A DNA stretch of 5,058 nucleotides from Spirochaetaceae bacterium (GTDB taxonomy: Bacteria > Spirochaetota > Spirochaetia > DSM-27196 > PXBQ01): NCBI GenBank assembly GCA_003566875.1, contig PXBQ01000291.1:1-5058 (forward strand). Direction: 5' to 3'. Shown in pieces: positions 1 to 5,058 of the stretch (the first letter of the stretch is position 1; every line of letters begins with the position of its first letter). Under the pieces are notes generated by a model that saw only the letters and a list, made by a program, of their open reading frames with translations, had not been told where the DNA came from and searched no databases. The position numbers were made by a program, and so were the translations under genes.

Positions 1-2394
1 CGCGAAGCGGTGCGGCGCGTCGATCGCGGCGATCGCTCGGCGCCGTTTCGCGTTGGGGGTCTTGATTACCTGCGCTTCGTCGAGAATCAGGTACTCAAAC
101 GCGACGTCACGAAGCAACTCGAAGTCGCGCAGGAACGTATCGTAACTGACCAGGACGACATCGACCGCGCGAAGCACCGCGTCGAGTTTGGTCCGATCCG
201 GTCCGCCGTGTACGATCGGAACGAGCGACGGCGCAAAACGCTTGCACTCGGCGTGCCAGTTGTGGAGAGTGCTGACCGGACAGACCACGAGCGCACGCGC
301 CATCTCGCCGCGTTCGCGCGCCGCCAGGAGCAGCGCTAACGCCTGAATGGTCTTCCCGAGGCCCATGTCGTCCGCGAGGATTCCGCCGAGGCCGTAGCGA
401 TGGAGAAACCACAGCCAGTTGAGGCCGTCTTGCTGGTACGGCCTGAGGGTTCCGGTGAACGCCGTCGGGACGTCGATCTTCTCGATCGAGTCGAACTCGC
501 TCAGGCGCCGTTTTAGATCGGTGTACTCGCGAAGCGCCGGGTGCGTCAGGTCGCCGAGAAACCCGGCGATCTCGTCGATCGTCGATAGATCGCGCATCCC
601 GATTCGGTCGCTCCGTTTGAACGCGCGCGGAAGCTCGCCGCGCTCATCGAGCAGAAACACCCGGCCGCCGGCGATCGCAAATCGGTCGCCGATCATTTCA
701 TCGATTCCGAAAAAGTTCTCTCCGTCGATCAACCCCGGCTCGACCGAAAACCAGTCCTCGCCAGACGCGACGACCCGGTAGCCACGGGTGGCCTTCCTCC
801 GGGTAACCGTCGTTCCATTCACCCGAATCTCAAAACCCAGATCGATCAGAGCCTTTGCGCGGAGGGCCAGGATATCCCGGATCGGGGATCGCGGAGGCAG
901 ACCGGCGGTCACGCCGAACGCTTCGTCGCGAAACGCGTTTTCGGCCCCGTAGTTGCGCGCGAGGTACCACGCGGTCCCCGGCGGTTCGTCATCGGTCGCG
1001 ACGCGCTCGAGATCGGCAGGTGCCGCCGGAATCAACTCAATCGTTTCCGAACCTTCAATCTCGCGCGCACCGTACGAGAAAAGCAGCCGCGCGGTGCCGT
1101 TCTCGCTGCGTCCGAAGATCTCAAACTCGATGATCGGTCGCGGGACGCTCTCTACGATACGGTACGCGGGCGGCGGCGCGTCGATCTCGACCAGATCCTC
1201 GAGCCGGCCGTCGCACAACTCGCGCAAAGCCGTCGCCTCGTCGTGCGACAACGCGTGGCCCAGCCGCAGGACATCCGCGACGGCTCCGAGTACGTTGTAC
1301 GGATAACCGGGGAGATCGGTATCGAAAAGAAACCACAGGCTGCCCGTACGAGCGACGGGAAGTATCACTCCGCGTTCGTCGAGCTCGGGGAAATCTGTGA
1401 GAGTATCGAGCGTCTCGTCGTAGCCGTCACGATCGACGACCGTCACGACCGGCGAGAGCGATACCCGCCGATCGTGCGAGAGCGCGACGTCCCACCGTAC
1501 TCGCACTCGTGCGATACGTCGTGGCCGCGCGGGGAGTTCGCGCGTCAGCCGGTCAGGCCGTGTCAGGTACAGTTCGATCGGGAGCTCCAACTCGTCGCGA
1601 GAACTCTCAGCCGAGTGATCGCGCCAGCGCGAGAGAACACGCAGAGCCGAGACCGAGCCGTCGACTTTGGTCCGGATCAAGGTGATCAGCCCTTCGGTCG
1701 TATCGTTCCCTCGGACCCTGGCCTTCGATGGAATATACGGGTCGATTCGCCCGTCGGCGCCGTCGCGCCTGAGGTACACGAGCGCGGGTTTTAGCAGATA
1801 TCGCCCGGTTCCGCCGGGTGAATAATCGGGCTCGTGCTCGAGCCGGAAGACCGGGCGGTACGACGGACTGGTACGCTCCGCACCCTTTGCCCCGCCGGCC
1901 GCCTCGCGCGATCCGTCAGGCCGAAGGAAACGCGTGACGAGAGCCGACTCGATCTGGAACCGGTTGAATGACTGGGCATGCCCGGTGGAGATATCGGAAA
2001 CGCCGATGATCGTCCCGGGATTAGGCCGCGCGACGGTACCTCTCGGTCGCGGCCGGGCTGCCGACGCGCGCCGGGCTTCGGCTCCGACCCCAAGGGCGTC
2101 CCGGAGCGCGTAGAGAAACGCGCCGGTGTGTTTGCACGGCTCGTACTCCGACGGGCACGTGCACCGGTGGCTGAATCCATATGGATGCGCGCGCAGGATG
2201 ACGCGGTACGTCCCGGTCTCGCCTTTGACGGTACCGATGATCTGGTGTTCGTCCGCGTACTCGCACGCGCACCGGTCACGCCGGTACAGGCCGAACGCGC
2301 GCACGCGCAGTTCGGGGTACTCGAACATACTGTCGACGTCGAGCGTGACAAGGAAGTCTCTCCACTCACGGGTGATTCCGGACGGGTCGATCAC
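1..2394 (-). CDS. SNF2-family DEAQ-box helicase/translocase with N-terminal SWIM zinc finger (C-terminus cut by window edge)
   Basis: An uninterrupted frame of 798 codons runs off the left edge. Seen: a SWIM zinc finger near the N-terminus (C78-x-C80-x6-C87-x-H89); an Arg/Ala/Gly-rich linker at about 100-170; a long middle region at about 180-640 that fits the accessory region of bacterial SWIM-SNF2 proteins; then LRPYQQDGLNWL just before Walker A (DDMGLGKT, K681), motif Ia-like LVVCPVSTLHNW, and the DEAQ box at 772-775. The window ends where motif III would follow, so the rest of lobe 1 and all of the C-terminal helicase lobe are missing. Family knowledge: such proteins are ATP-driven duplex-DNA translocases, and the SWIM finger is thought to bind DNA or protein; the bacterial role is poorly defined. 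The GTG start at 2394 is the first usable start after the in-frame stop at 2472-2470 and has AAGGA six bases upstream. Met23 (codon at 2328) is an alternative start. It is divergent from the RraA-like gene. Confidence 0.93.
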   Translation of the reverse strand, partial: MIDPSGITREWRDFLVTLDVDSMFEYPELRVRAFGLYRRDRCACEYADEHQIIGTVKGETGTYRVILRAHPYGFSHRCTCPSEYEPCKHTGAFLYALRDALGVGAEARRASAARPRPRGTVARPNPGTIIGVSDISTGHAQSFNRFQIESALVTRFLRPDGSREAAGGAKGAERTSPSYRPVFRLEHEPDYSPGGTGRYLLKPALVYLRRDGADGRIDPYIPSKARVRGNDTTEGLITLIRTKVDGSVSALRVLSRWRDHSAESSRDELELPIELYLTRPDRLTRELPARPRRIARVRVRWDVALSHDRRVSLSPVVTVVDRDGYDETLDTLTDFPELDERGVILPVARTGSLWFLFDTDLPGYPYNVLGAVADVLRLGHALSHDEATALRELCDGRLEDLVEIDAPPPAYRIVESVPRPIIEFEIFGRSENGTARLLFSYGAREIEGSETIELIPAAPADLERVATDDEPPGTAWYLARNYGAENAFRDEAFGVTAGLPPRSPIRDILALRAKALIDLGFEIRVNGTTVTRRKATRGYRVVASGEDWFSVEPGLIDGENFFGIDEMIGDRFAIAGGRVFLLDERGELPRAFKRSDRIGMRDLSTIDEIAGFLGDLTHPALREYTDLKRRLSEFDSIEKIDVPTAFTGTLRPYQQDGLNWLWFLHRYGLGGILADDMGLGKTIQALALLLAARERGEMARALVVCPVSTLHNWHAECKRFAPSLVPIVHGGPDRTKLDAVLRAVDVVLVSYDTFLRDFELLRDVAFEYLILDEAQVIKTPNAKRRRAIAAIDAPHRFA

Positions 2395-2400
2395 GGGCCA

Positions 2401-2406
2401 TCCTTC
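2401..2406 (-). promoter_or_regulatory. Ribosome binding site deciding the GTG start of the SNF2 gene
   Basis: On the minus strand GAAGGA lies six bases before the GTG at 2394. The open frame upstream of this GTG, back to the stop at 2472-2470, has no ATG, GTG or TTG, so this RBS/GTG pair is the best-supported start. Confidence 0.65.
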
Positions 2407-2470
2407 TTTGATATGCCAAGTGAGACATGCAACAGCCTCGTCTTTTTTATCCGGAAATTCTATGCTGGTC

Positions 2471-2476
2471 TATACT
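2471..2476 (+). promoter_or_regulatory. Possible -10 element for the RraA-like gene
   Basis: TATACT matches the sigma-70 consensus TATAAT at five of six positions and sits about 50 bases before the RraA-like ATG in the divergent intergenic region. No good -35 box is visible at 16-18 bases upstream; the T-rich stretch at 2443-2450 is the only nearby candidate. Transcription would start near 2483. This is a weak motif call. Confidence 0.25.
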
Positions 2477-2481
2477 CAAAC

Positions 2482-2501
2482 CCGCAACCCCGAGGGTGCG
2501 G
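2482..2501 (+). other. Imperfect hairpin in the leader of the RraA-like gene
   Basis: CCGCAACCC and GGGTGCGG can pair around a CGA loop, giving eight base pairs with one bulged A at 2487. It ends 13 bases before the AGGAGG RBS. If transcription starts near 2483 as the -10 candidate suggests, the stem would lie at the extreme 5' end of the mRNA. There is no U-run after it, so it does not look like a terminator. No known riboswitch or protein operator is recognised. Confidence 0.35.
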
Positions 2502-2514
2502 CGAAAAATAGGAC

Positions 2515-2520
2515 AGGAGG
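2515..2520 (+). promoter_or_regulatory. Strong ribosome binding site for the RraA-like gene
   Basis: A perfect AGGAGG stands four bases before the ATG at 2525. It fixes the start there rather than at the upstream in-frame ATG at 2126, which would run through the helicase gene on the other strand. Confidence 0.85.
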
Positions 2521-2524
2521 CAAT

Positions 2525-3268
2525 ATGGGCAACATTGATCCGTACAAGATTGCGGAGCGGTTCCGCAAGTTCCTGCGCGTGACCGACGTGACCGACGGGC
2601 TGGATGCGGTTGGGCGGAACGATCTCACGCTGATGTCGAACAAGATCCGGCCGCTCTGGATGGGAATACGATTTTGGGGGCCGGCGGTCACGATGCAGGT
2701 CGTTCCGACGAATCGTCACATGCCGTTCCCGCTGAAGAAGGAAGACGCACTTCGTCAACATGCCATCTGGCGCGAGATGAACGGCTGGCGCGCCGATCTC
2801 AATGCCGAAATGAAAGAGGGCTGTGTTATCATTACGTCGACCGGCGGTGCTCGTGAGTGCGGCTACTGGGGCTCGGCGAATGCGATGGGTATGCAGGCCG
2901 CCGGCGCGCACGGAATCGTCACCGACGGGTATTGTCGCGATACCGACGAAGTGATCATGCAGAAGACGCCGGTGGCGTGCGCGGGGATCGGTCGCCCGAT
3001 CATTCCCGGGCGTGTGGAACTGGAGAATGTGCAGGTGCCGGTCGCGTGCGGCGGCGTTCTCGTTCGGCCCGGAGACATCGTAGGGTGCGACTGGGACGGT
3101 GTCGTCGTAGTCCCGATCGAGGTAGCCGAAGACGTGCTCGTATTCGCGGCTCGAATCGCGGTGGACGACAAGAAAGGACGCGCGAAGCTCTACGAGAAGC
3201 TTGGGAAACAACCGGATGAGACGGTCGACTGGCAGGCCGCAGCCGAATGGTTCAAGGATCTGCTGTAG
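2525..3268 (+). CDS. RraA-like / HMG-CHA-aldolase-fold family protein
   Basis: A complete 247-aa protein. Family features seen: TDVTDGLDAVG near residue 20 (the family's T-x-x-x-D-A-L-D-x-x-G region), GPAVTM at 52-57, WGSANA at 115-120, the active-site stretch GIVTDGYCRD at 130-139, and RPGDIVGCDWDGVVVVP at 181-197. E. coli RraA (about 160 aa) inhibits RNase E, but most longer members are divalent-metal-dependent aldolases or decarboxylases of 2-keto acids such as 4-hydroxy-4-methyl-2-oxoglutarate and oxaloacetate. R138 and D139 match the aldolase D-x20-R-D motif, with R expected to bind the pyruvate part and D to help hold the metal. The first acid of that motif is Ser117 here. Length and the R-D pair favour an enzyme over an RNase E regulator, and the substrate is unknown. 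Older databases mislabel this family as dimethylmenaquinone methyltransferase. No signal peptide is seen, so it is cytoplasmic. Confidence 0.9.
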   Translation: MGNIDPYKIAERFRKFLRVTDVTDGLDAVGRNDLTLMSNKIRPLWMGIRFWGPAVTMQVVPTNRHMPFPLKKEDALRQHAIWREMNGWRADLNAEMKEGCVIITSTGGARECGYWGSANAMGMQAAGAHGIVTDGYCRDTDEVIMQKTPVACAGIGRPIIPGRVELENVQVPVACGGVLVRPGDIVGCDWDGVVVVPIEVAEDVLVFAARIAVDDKKGRAKLYEKLGKQPDETVDWQAAAEWFKDLL

Positions 3269-3281
3269 GCAGGAAACTTGA

Positions 3282-3305
3282 GATCCGGGCGCTGTCGCCC
3301 GGATC
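3282..3305. terminator. Perfect hairpin between convergent genes, possible bidirectional terminator
   Basis: The arms GATCCGGGCG and CGCCCGGATC form a perfect 10-bp, GC-rich stem around a CTGT tetraloop, starting 13 bases after the RraA-like stop codon and 19 bases beyond the small ORF's shifted stop. Position and symmetry fit transcription termination for both converging units. No T-run follows on either strand, so it is not a canonical intrinsic terminator; it may instead act as an mRNA 3'-end stabiliser. Confidence 0.5.
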
Positions 3306-3324
3306 CGTCCAACTAACCCACCAG

Positions 3325-3421
3325 CTATTTCTTCTTGGGGGGCCTTCCTGGTATCGCTCTTGCCGGCAGCCGGCTTTGCAGGGGTCGATCCGGAAGGCTT
3401 CTTAACGGGCTTTGCTGCCAT
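3325..3421 (-). CDS. Very small Lys/Pro/Ala-rich basic protein, apparently frameshifted near its end
   Basis: From the ATG at 3421 the frame reads a low-complexity, histone-tail-like peptide beginning MAAKPVKKPSGSTPAK. A perfect AGGAGG four bases upstream supports translation. Read straight on, the frame misses a stop and runs antisense through the whole RraA-like gene. Skipping one base at the C6 run (3342-3337) gives a clean end, RKAPKKK and TAG at 3327-3325, for a 31-aa product with nine Lys, one Arg, five Pro and one acidic residue. The shift may be a homopolymer sequencing error, a real mutation, or +1 slippage on CCC-C. No domain or function is recognised; the composition suggests an unstructured nucleic-acid-binding peptide, which is inference only. 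It is the last gene of the possible lyase operon, 82 bases after the 173-aa gene. Confidence 0.45.
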
Positions 3422-3425
3422 GGTG

Positions 3426-3431
3426 CCTCCT
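3426..3431 (-). promoter_or_regulatory. Ribosome binding site for the small basic ORF
   Basis: AGGAGG on the minus strand with a four-base spacer (CACC) before the ATG at 3421. This is the main evidence that this tiny ORF is translated, and it excludes the in-frame ATG 33 bases further upstream at 3454. Confidence 0.7.
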
Positions 3432-3503
3432 ATGACACTCTTCCATAAGAACACACCATACTCGCGATTCCGCTACACAAATTCGCTTCCGACGCGCACG
3501 TTT

Positions 3504-4025
3504 TCACGCGGGAGGTTCGCACCATACCTGAACCTCGACGTACCGTTCGGGTCCAAACTCGCCGATCGGGTTCCAGTCCTGAGGAAGCCCGTATCGGGCT
3601 ATTACGCCGATGATCTCGGTCCAGGTGTAAACGGTACTCCGGTACTCTTTGCCGTCGGCGACGCGAGGGCTGAACGTCGGAAACAAGTCACCGTACGAGA
3701 ACGACAACGCCGAGGTGTCAAACCGCGATATCGGTATCTTCACGAAAGCCGGTTCGTTGTACCACGTCTCGAGCCACGGACACGCGCCGATCACCATGTA
3801 GTGCGGCACCGCGCGGACCGGCCGGCCGCCCTTTTTGATGAACAGCTCGCGCGCGAGAGCCTCGAGTTCGCTCCGGCGCGCAAGGTAACCGTCGTACCGG
3901 TGCGCCGCGAACGTGGTATTCGTCCGCTTGATCGCGTCTATAATCGCCTGCGCGGAATCACGATCGAGATCCGAGAGGTTCCGGAATGGTCCGACGCTTT
4001 TCTCGTAGTAGTGATACAGTTCCAT
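3504..4025 (-). CDS. Conserved-looking protein of unknown function, 173 aa
   Basis: A complete soluble protein starting MELYHYYEKS, with no signal peptide or membrane segment. GGGAG six bases upstream supports the start. The sequence looks like a folded domain: a helical N-terminal part (about 20-63, including RYDGYLARRSELEALARELF at 43-62), then a part rich in aromatic residues, Pro and Gly with PHYMVIG (74-80), CPWLETWY (82-89), SYGDLFPTFSPR (110-121), GKEYRSTVYTWTEI (125-138) and GLPQDWNP (146-153). Many invariant-looking Trp, Tyr, Asp and Arg residues hint at a ligand-binding or enzymatic site, but I recognise no catalytic motif and assign no function. It follows the PL22 lyase gene by 37 bases on the same strand, so the two are probably co-transcribed and may share a role in uronate metabolism. 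Opposite-strand open frames over this region are shadows. Confidence 0.88.
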   Translation of the reverse strand: MELYHYYEKSVGPFRNLSDLDRDSAQAIIDAIKRTNTTFAAHRYDGYLARRSELEALARELFIKKGGRPVRAVPHYMVIGACPWLETWYNEPAFVKIPISRFDTSALSFSYGDLFPTFSPRVADGKEYRSTVYTWTEIIGVIARYGLPQDWNPIGEFGPERYVEVQVWCEPPA

Positions 4026-4031
4026 GGTTGA

Positions 4032-4036
4032 CTCCC
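4032..4036 (-). promoter_or_regulatory. Ribosome binding site for the 173-aa gene
   Basis: GGGAG on the minus strand, six bases before the ATG at 4025, lies in the 37-base gap after the lyase stop codon. The short gap with its own RBS suits translation from a shared mRNA. Confidence 0.6.
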
Positions 4037-4062
4037 GGAACGCAGCGAAAAACGACGCGGCA

Positions 4063-5058
4063 TCATCGGATCCGCACGATGTACACGTCTGAGCGCGTTC
4101 CTCCGAAACCGCGGTTATAGCTCAGCCATCTACCATCACGCGAGACGTGACAGTGCGGGTGACATTGTTGTTGACGGGGCGTCCAGTCGGTGTCGTGTCG
4201 TGCAATGAGTTCGAGCCTCGGCGCGCCGTGCAGATCGAGATCGGTGTAGTGGATCTTGATCACCTGGTCGGCCGTGAACAGGCCATCGGTGATCATCACG
4301 TCCTCGCACGGGTGCGTGCACATGTGCCCGTAGTGATACTCGGTGTACCGCCTCTCGAACACCGTTCGCCCGGAGACGTCGGCGGCGCCGATGTAGTGGC
4401 CTCCCTTTGCCGAGGTCCCGTGGTAGAACACGCGGTCGCCACGGCAGTTCCAGTTGGAGTGGACCTGGAACCGATGTTCATCCCGCGGCCGGACTTCGGT
4501 AATTTCGCCGGTTTTTCTGTTAAGGATCCAAACGCGCGTGGTGCGGCCTTTATCGCCGCCGTGCGCGTACGACGGAGGCATGTCCCGGTCGATCAGCAAA
4601 AGATCCGGGTCGACGGGATTCGGAACGACGTGGTTACACCCTCTGCCGACGTCCTCGAACAACTCGGTAACGCCTCCGGTTGCGATGTCGACCTCGAGAT
4701 GGGTCGTGGTGACGGTGGGAGTCTCGTTCGGCACGACCGCGTTCGAGTGTCGGGGGATAAACACCTTGGTCCCGTCGATGCTACCGACCGGATGCCCGAA
4801 CGTCTGTTTCGTCGCGCCCAAATCGAGCAGCGTCTTTTCTTCGAGCGTCTCGAGGTGACACAGGTGGAGTTTGGTACCGGTATTCGTCGCGACCCATCCA
4901 CTCGCCTGGACCATCGAGACGTTGTTTCCGTTGAACTTCTCCCCGGACTCCCGGTCGAGCACGGCGAGCACGGTCGTCCGCCCGGTCTCGAGCTCGGACT
5001 TGAAAAGATACGATTCACGGTCGACGTCCCACGAAGCCATGACGAGAAAACGGCTATC
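4063..5058 (-). CDS. Oligogalacturonate lyase family protein (PL22 beta-propeller), N-terminus cut by window edge
   Basis: The frame is open to the right edge. DSRFLV precedes the first in-window Met (codon at 5040), which reads as an interior propeller strand, so this Met is not the real start; about 45-50 N-terminal residues are missing relative to the roughly 390-aa family. Numbering from that Met, repeated beta-blades resemble PL22. By comparison from memory with the Yersinia enzyme, the metal ligands correspond to H239, Q291, H294 and H296 (Q-x-x-H-x-H in QQCHPH), and the catalytic-base histidine to H194 in QVHSNW. H137 and R169 (TRVWI) match other conserved positions. Known members act in the cytoplasm, cleaving short, often unsaturated, oligogalacturonides by beta-elimination with Mn2+ to 5-keto-4-deoxyuronate, which feeds the KDG route. 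The sequence is divergent overall, so the exact uronate substrate is uncertain. It is first in line of a possible three-gene unit. Confidence 0.82.
   Translation of the reverse strand, partial: DSRFLVMASWDVDRESYLFKSELETGRTTVLAVLDRESGEKFNGNNVSMVQASGWVATNTGTKLHLCHLETLEEKTLLDLGATKQTFGHPVGSIDGTKVFIPRHSNAVVPNETPTVTTTHLEVDIATGGVTELFEDVGRGCNHVVPNPVDPDLLLIDRDMPPSYAHGGDKGRTTRVWILNRKTGEITEVRPRDEHRFQVHSNWNCRGDRVFYHGTSAKGGHYIGAADVSGRTVFERRYTEYHYGHMCTHPCEDVMITDGLFTADQVIKIHYTDLDLHGAPRLELIARHDTDWTPRQQQCHPHCHVSRDGRWLSYNRGFGGTRSDVYIVRIR

Noticed and set aside
1243..1794. 183-aa plus-strand frame
   Set aside because: It lies antisense to the continuous helicase frame and has no RBS or family motif.
1791..2369. 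192-aa minus-strand frame
   Set aside because: It is an out-of-frame shadow of the SNF2 gene, which carries the SWIM finger in a different frame across the same bases.
2126..2524. N-terminal extension of the RraA-like frame back to an upstream ATG
   Set aside because: It overlaps the helicase gene, has arginine/serine-rich shadow composition, and the perfect RBS and family-like start lie at 2525.
2447..3454. 335-aa minus-strand open frame covering the whole RraA-like gene
   Set aside because: It is in exact antisense codon register with the RraA-like gene, so a stop would need TTA, CTA or TCA codons on the plus strand, which are rare here. Only its first part from 3421, with its own RBS, looks real.
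3422..3503. A separate promoter for the small basic ORF
   Set aside because: TTGTGT and TATGGT are present on the minus strand but only about 14 bases apart, too close for a sigma-70 promoter, so the ORF may rely on the upstream operon transcript.
3360..4031. 223-aa plus-strand frame opposite the 173-aa gene
   Set aside because: Its composition is Arg/Pro/Val-rich with no recognisable motif or RBS; the opposite strand holds a better-formed protein with a good RBS.
5038..5040. ATG at 5040 as the start of the lyase gene
   Set aside because: The frame continues open to the edge and the preceding residues (DSRFLV) read as an interior beta-strand of the propeller; the family also needs about 45-50 more N-terminal residues.

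Overview
The window is a GC-rich bacterial stretch with tightly packed genes, clear Shine-Dalgarno sequences (AGGAGG, GGGAG, AAGGA) and almost no TTA, CTA or TCA codons. No rRNA, tRNA, mobile element or CRISPR array is visible. The genes do not fix a phylum. A PL22 oligogalacturonate lyase homologue suggests a heterotroph that uses plant or algal uronate polymers, but that is inference.

Layout: (1) Positions 1-2394, minus strand, hold one long reading frame for a SNF2-family helicase/translocase. It has an N-terminal SWIM zinc finger (C78-x-C80-x6-C87-x-H89), a long middle region, and the start of the ATPase core (Walker A around K681, DEAQ box 772-775). The window edge removes the rest of the C-terminal part. 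(2) Positions 2395-2524 are a 130-bp divergent intergenic region with the GTG start and RBS of the helicase on one side and a possible promoter, an imperfect hairpin and a strong RBS for the next gene on the other. (3) Positions 2525-3268, plus strand, encode a complete 247-aa RraA-like / HMG-CHA-aldolase-fold protein. (4) A perfect 10-bp-stem hairpin at 3282-3305 lies between convergent genes. (5) On the minus strand, reading leftward from the right edge, come a 5'-truncated PL22 oligogalacturonate lyase homologue (4063 to the edge), a 173-aa conserved-looking protein of unknown function (3504-4025), and a very small Lys/Pro/Ala-rich ORF (3421-3325). The small ORF has a perfect RBS but reaches its natural-looking KKK-stop end only through a +1 shift at a CCC-C run.

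The three minus-strand genes at the right are co-oriented with gaps of 37 and 82 nt and could form an operon. The lyase would cleave short oligogalacturonides in the cytoplasm, and an RraA-like 2-keto-acid aldolase/decarboxylase next door could act on downstream keto acids, though it lies on the other strand and its substrate is unknown. The helicase looks functionally unrelated to the sugar genes.

I see no convincing new multi-gene system. The items most worth a second look are the frameshifted small basic ORF, the unknown 173-aa protein beside the lyase, and the altered acid position in the RraA-like active-site motif.
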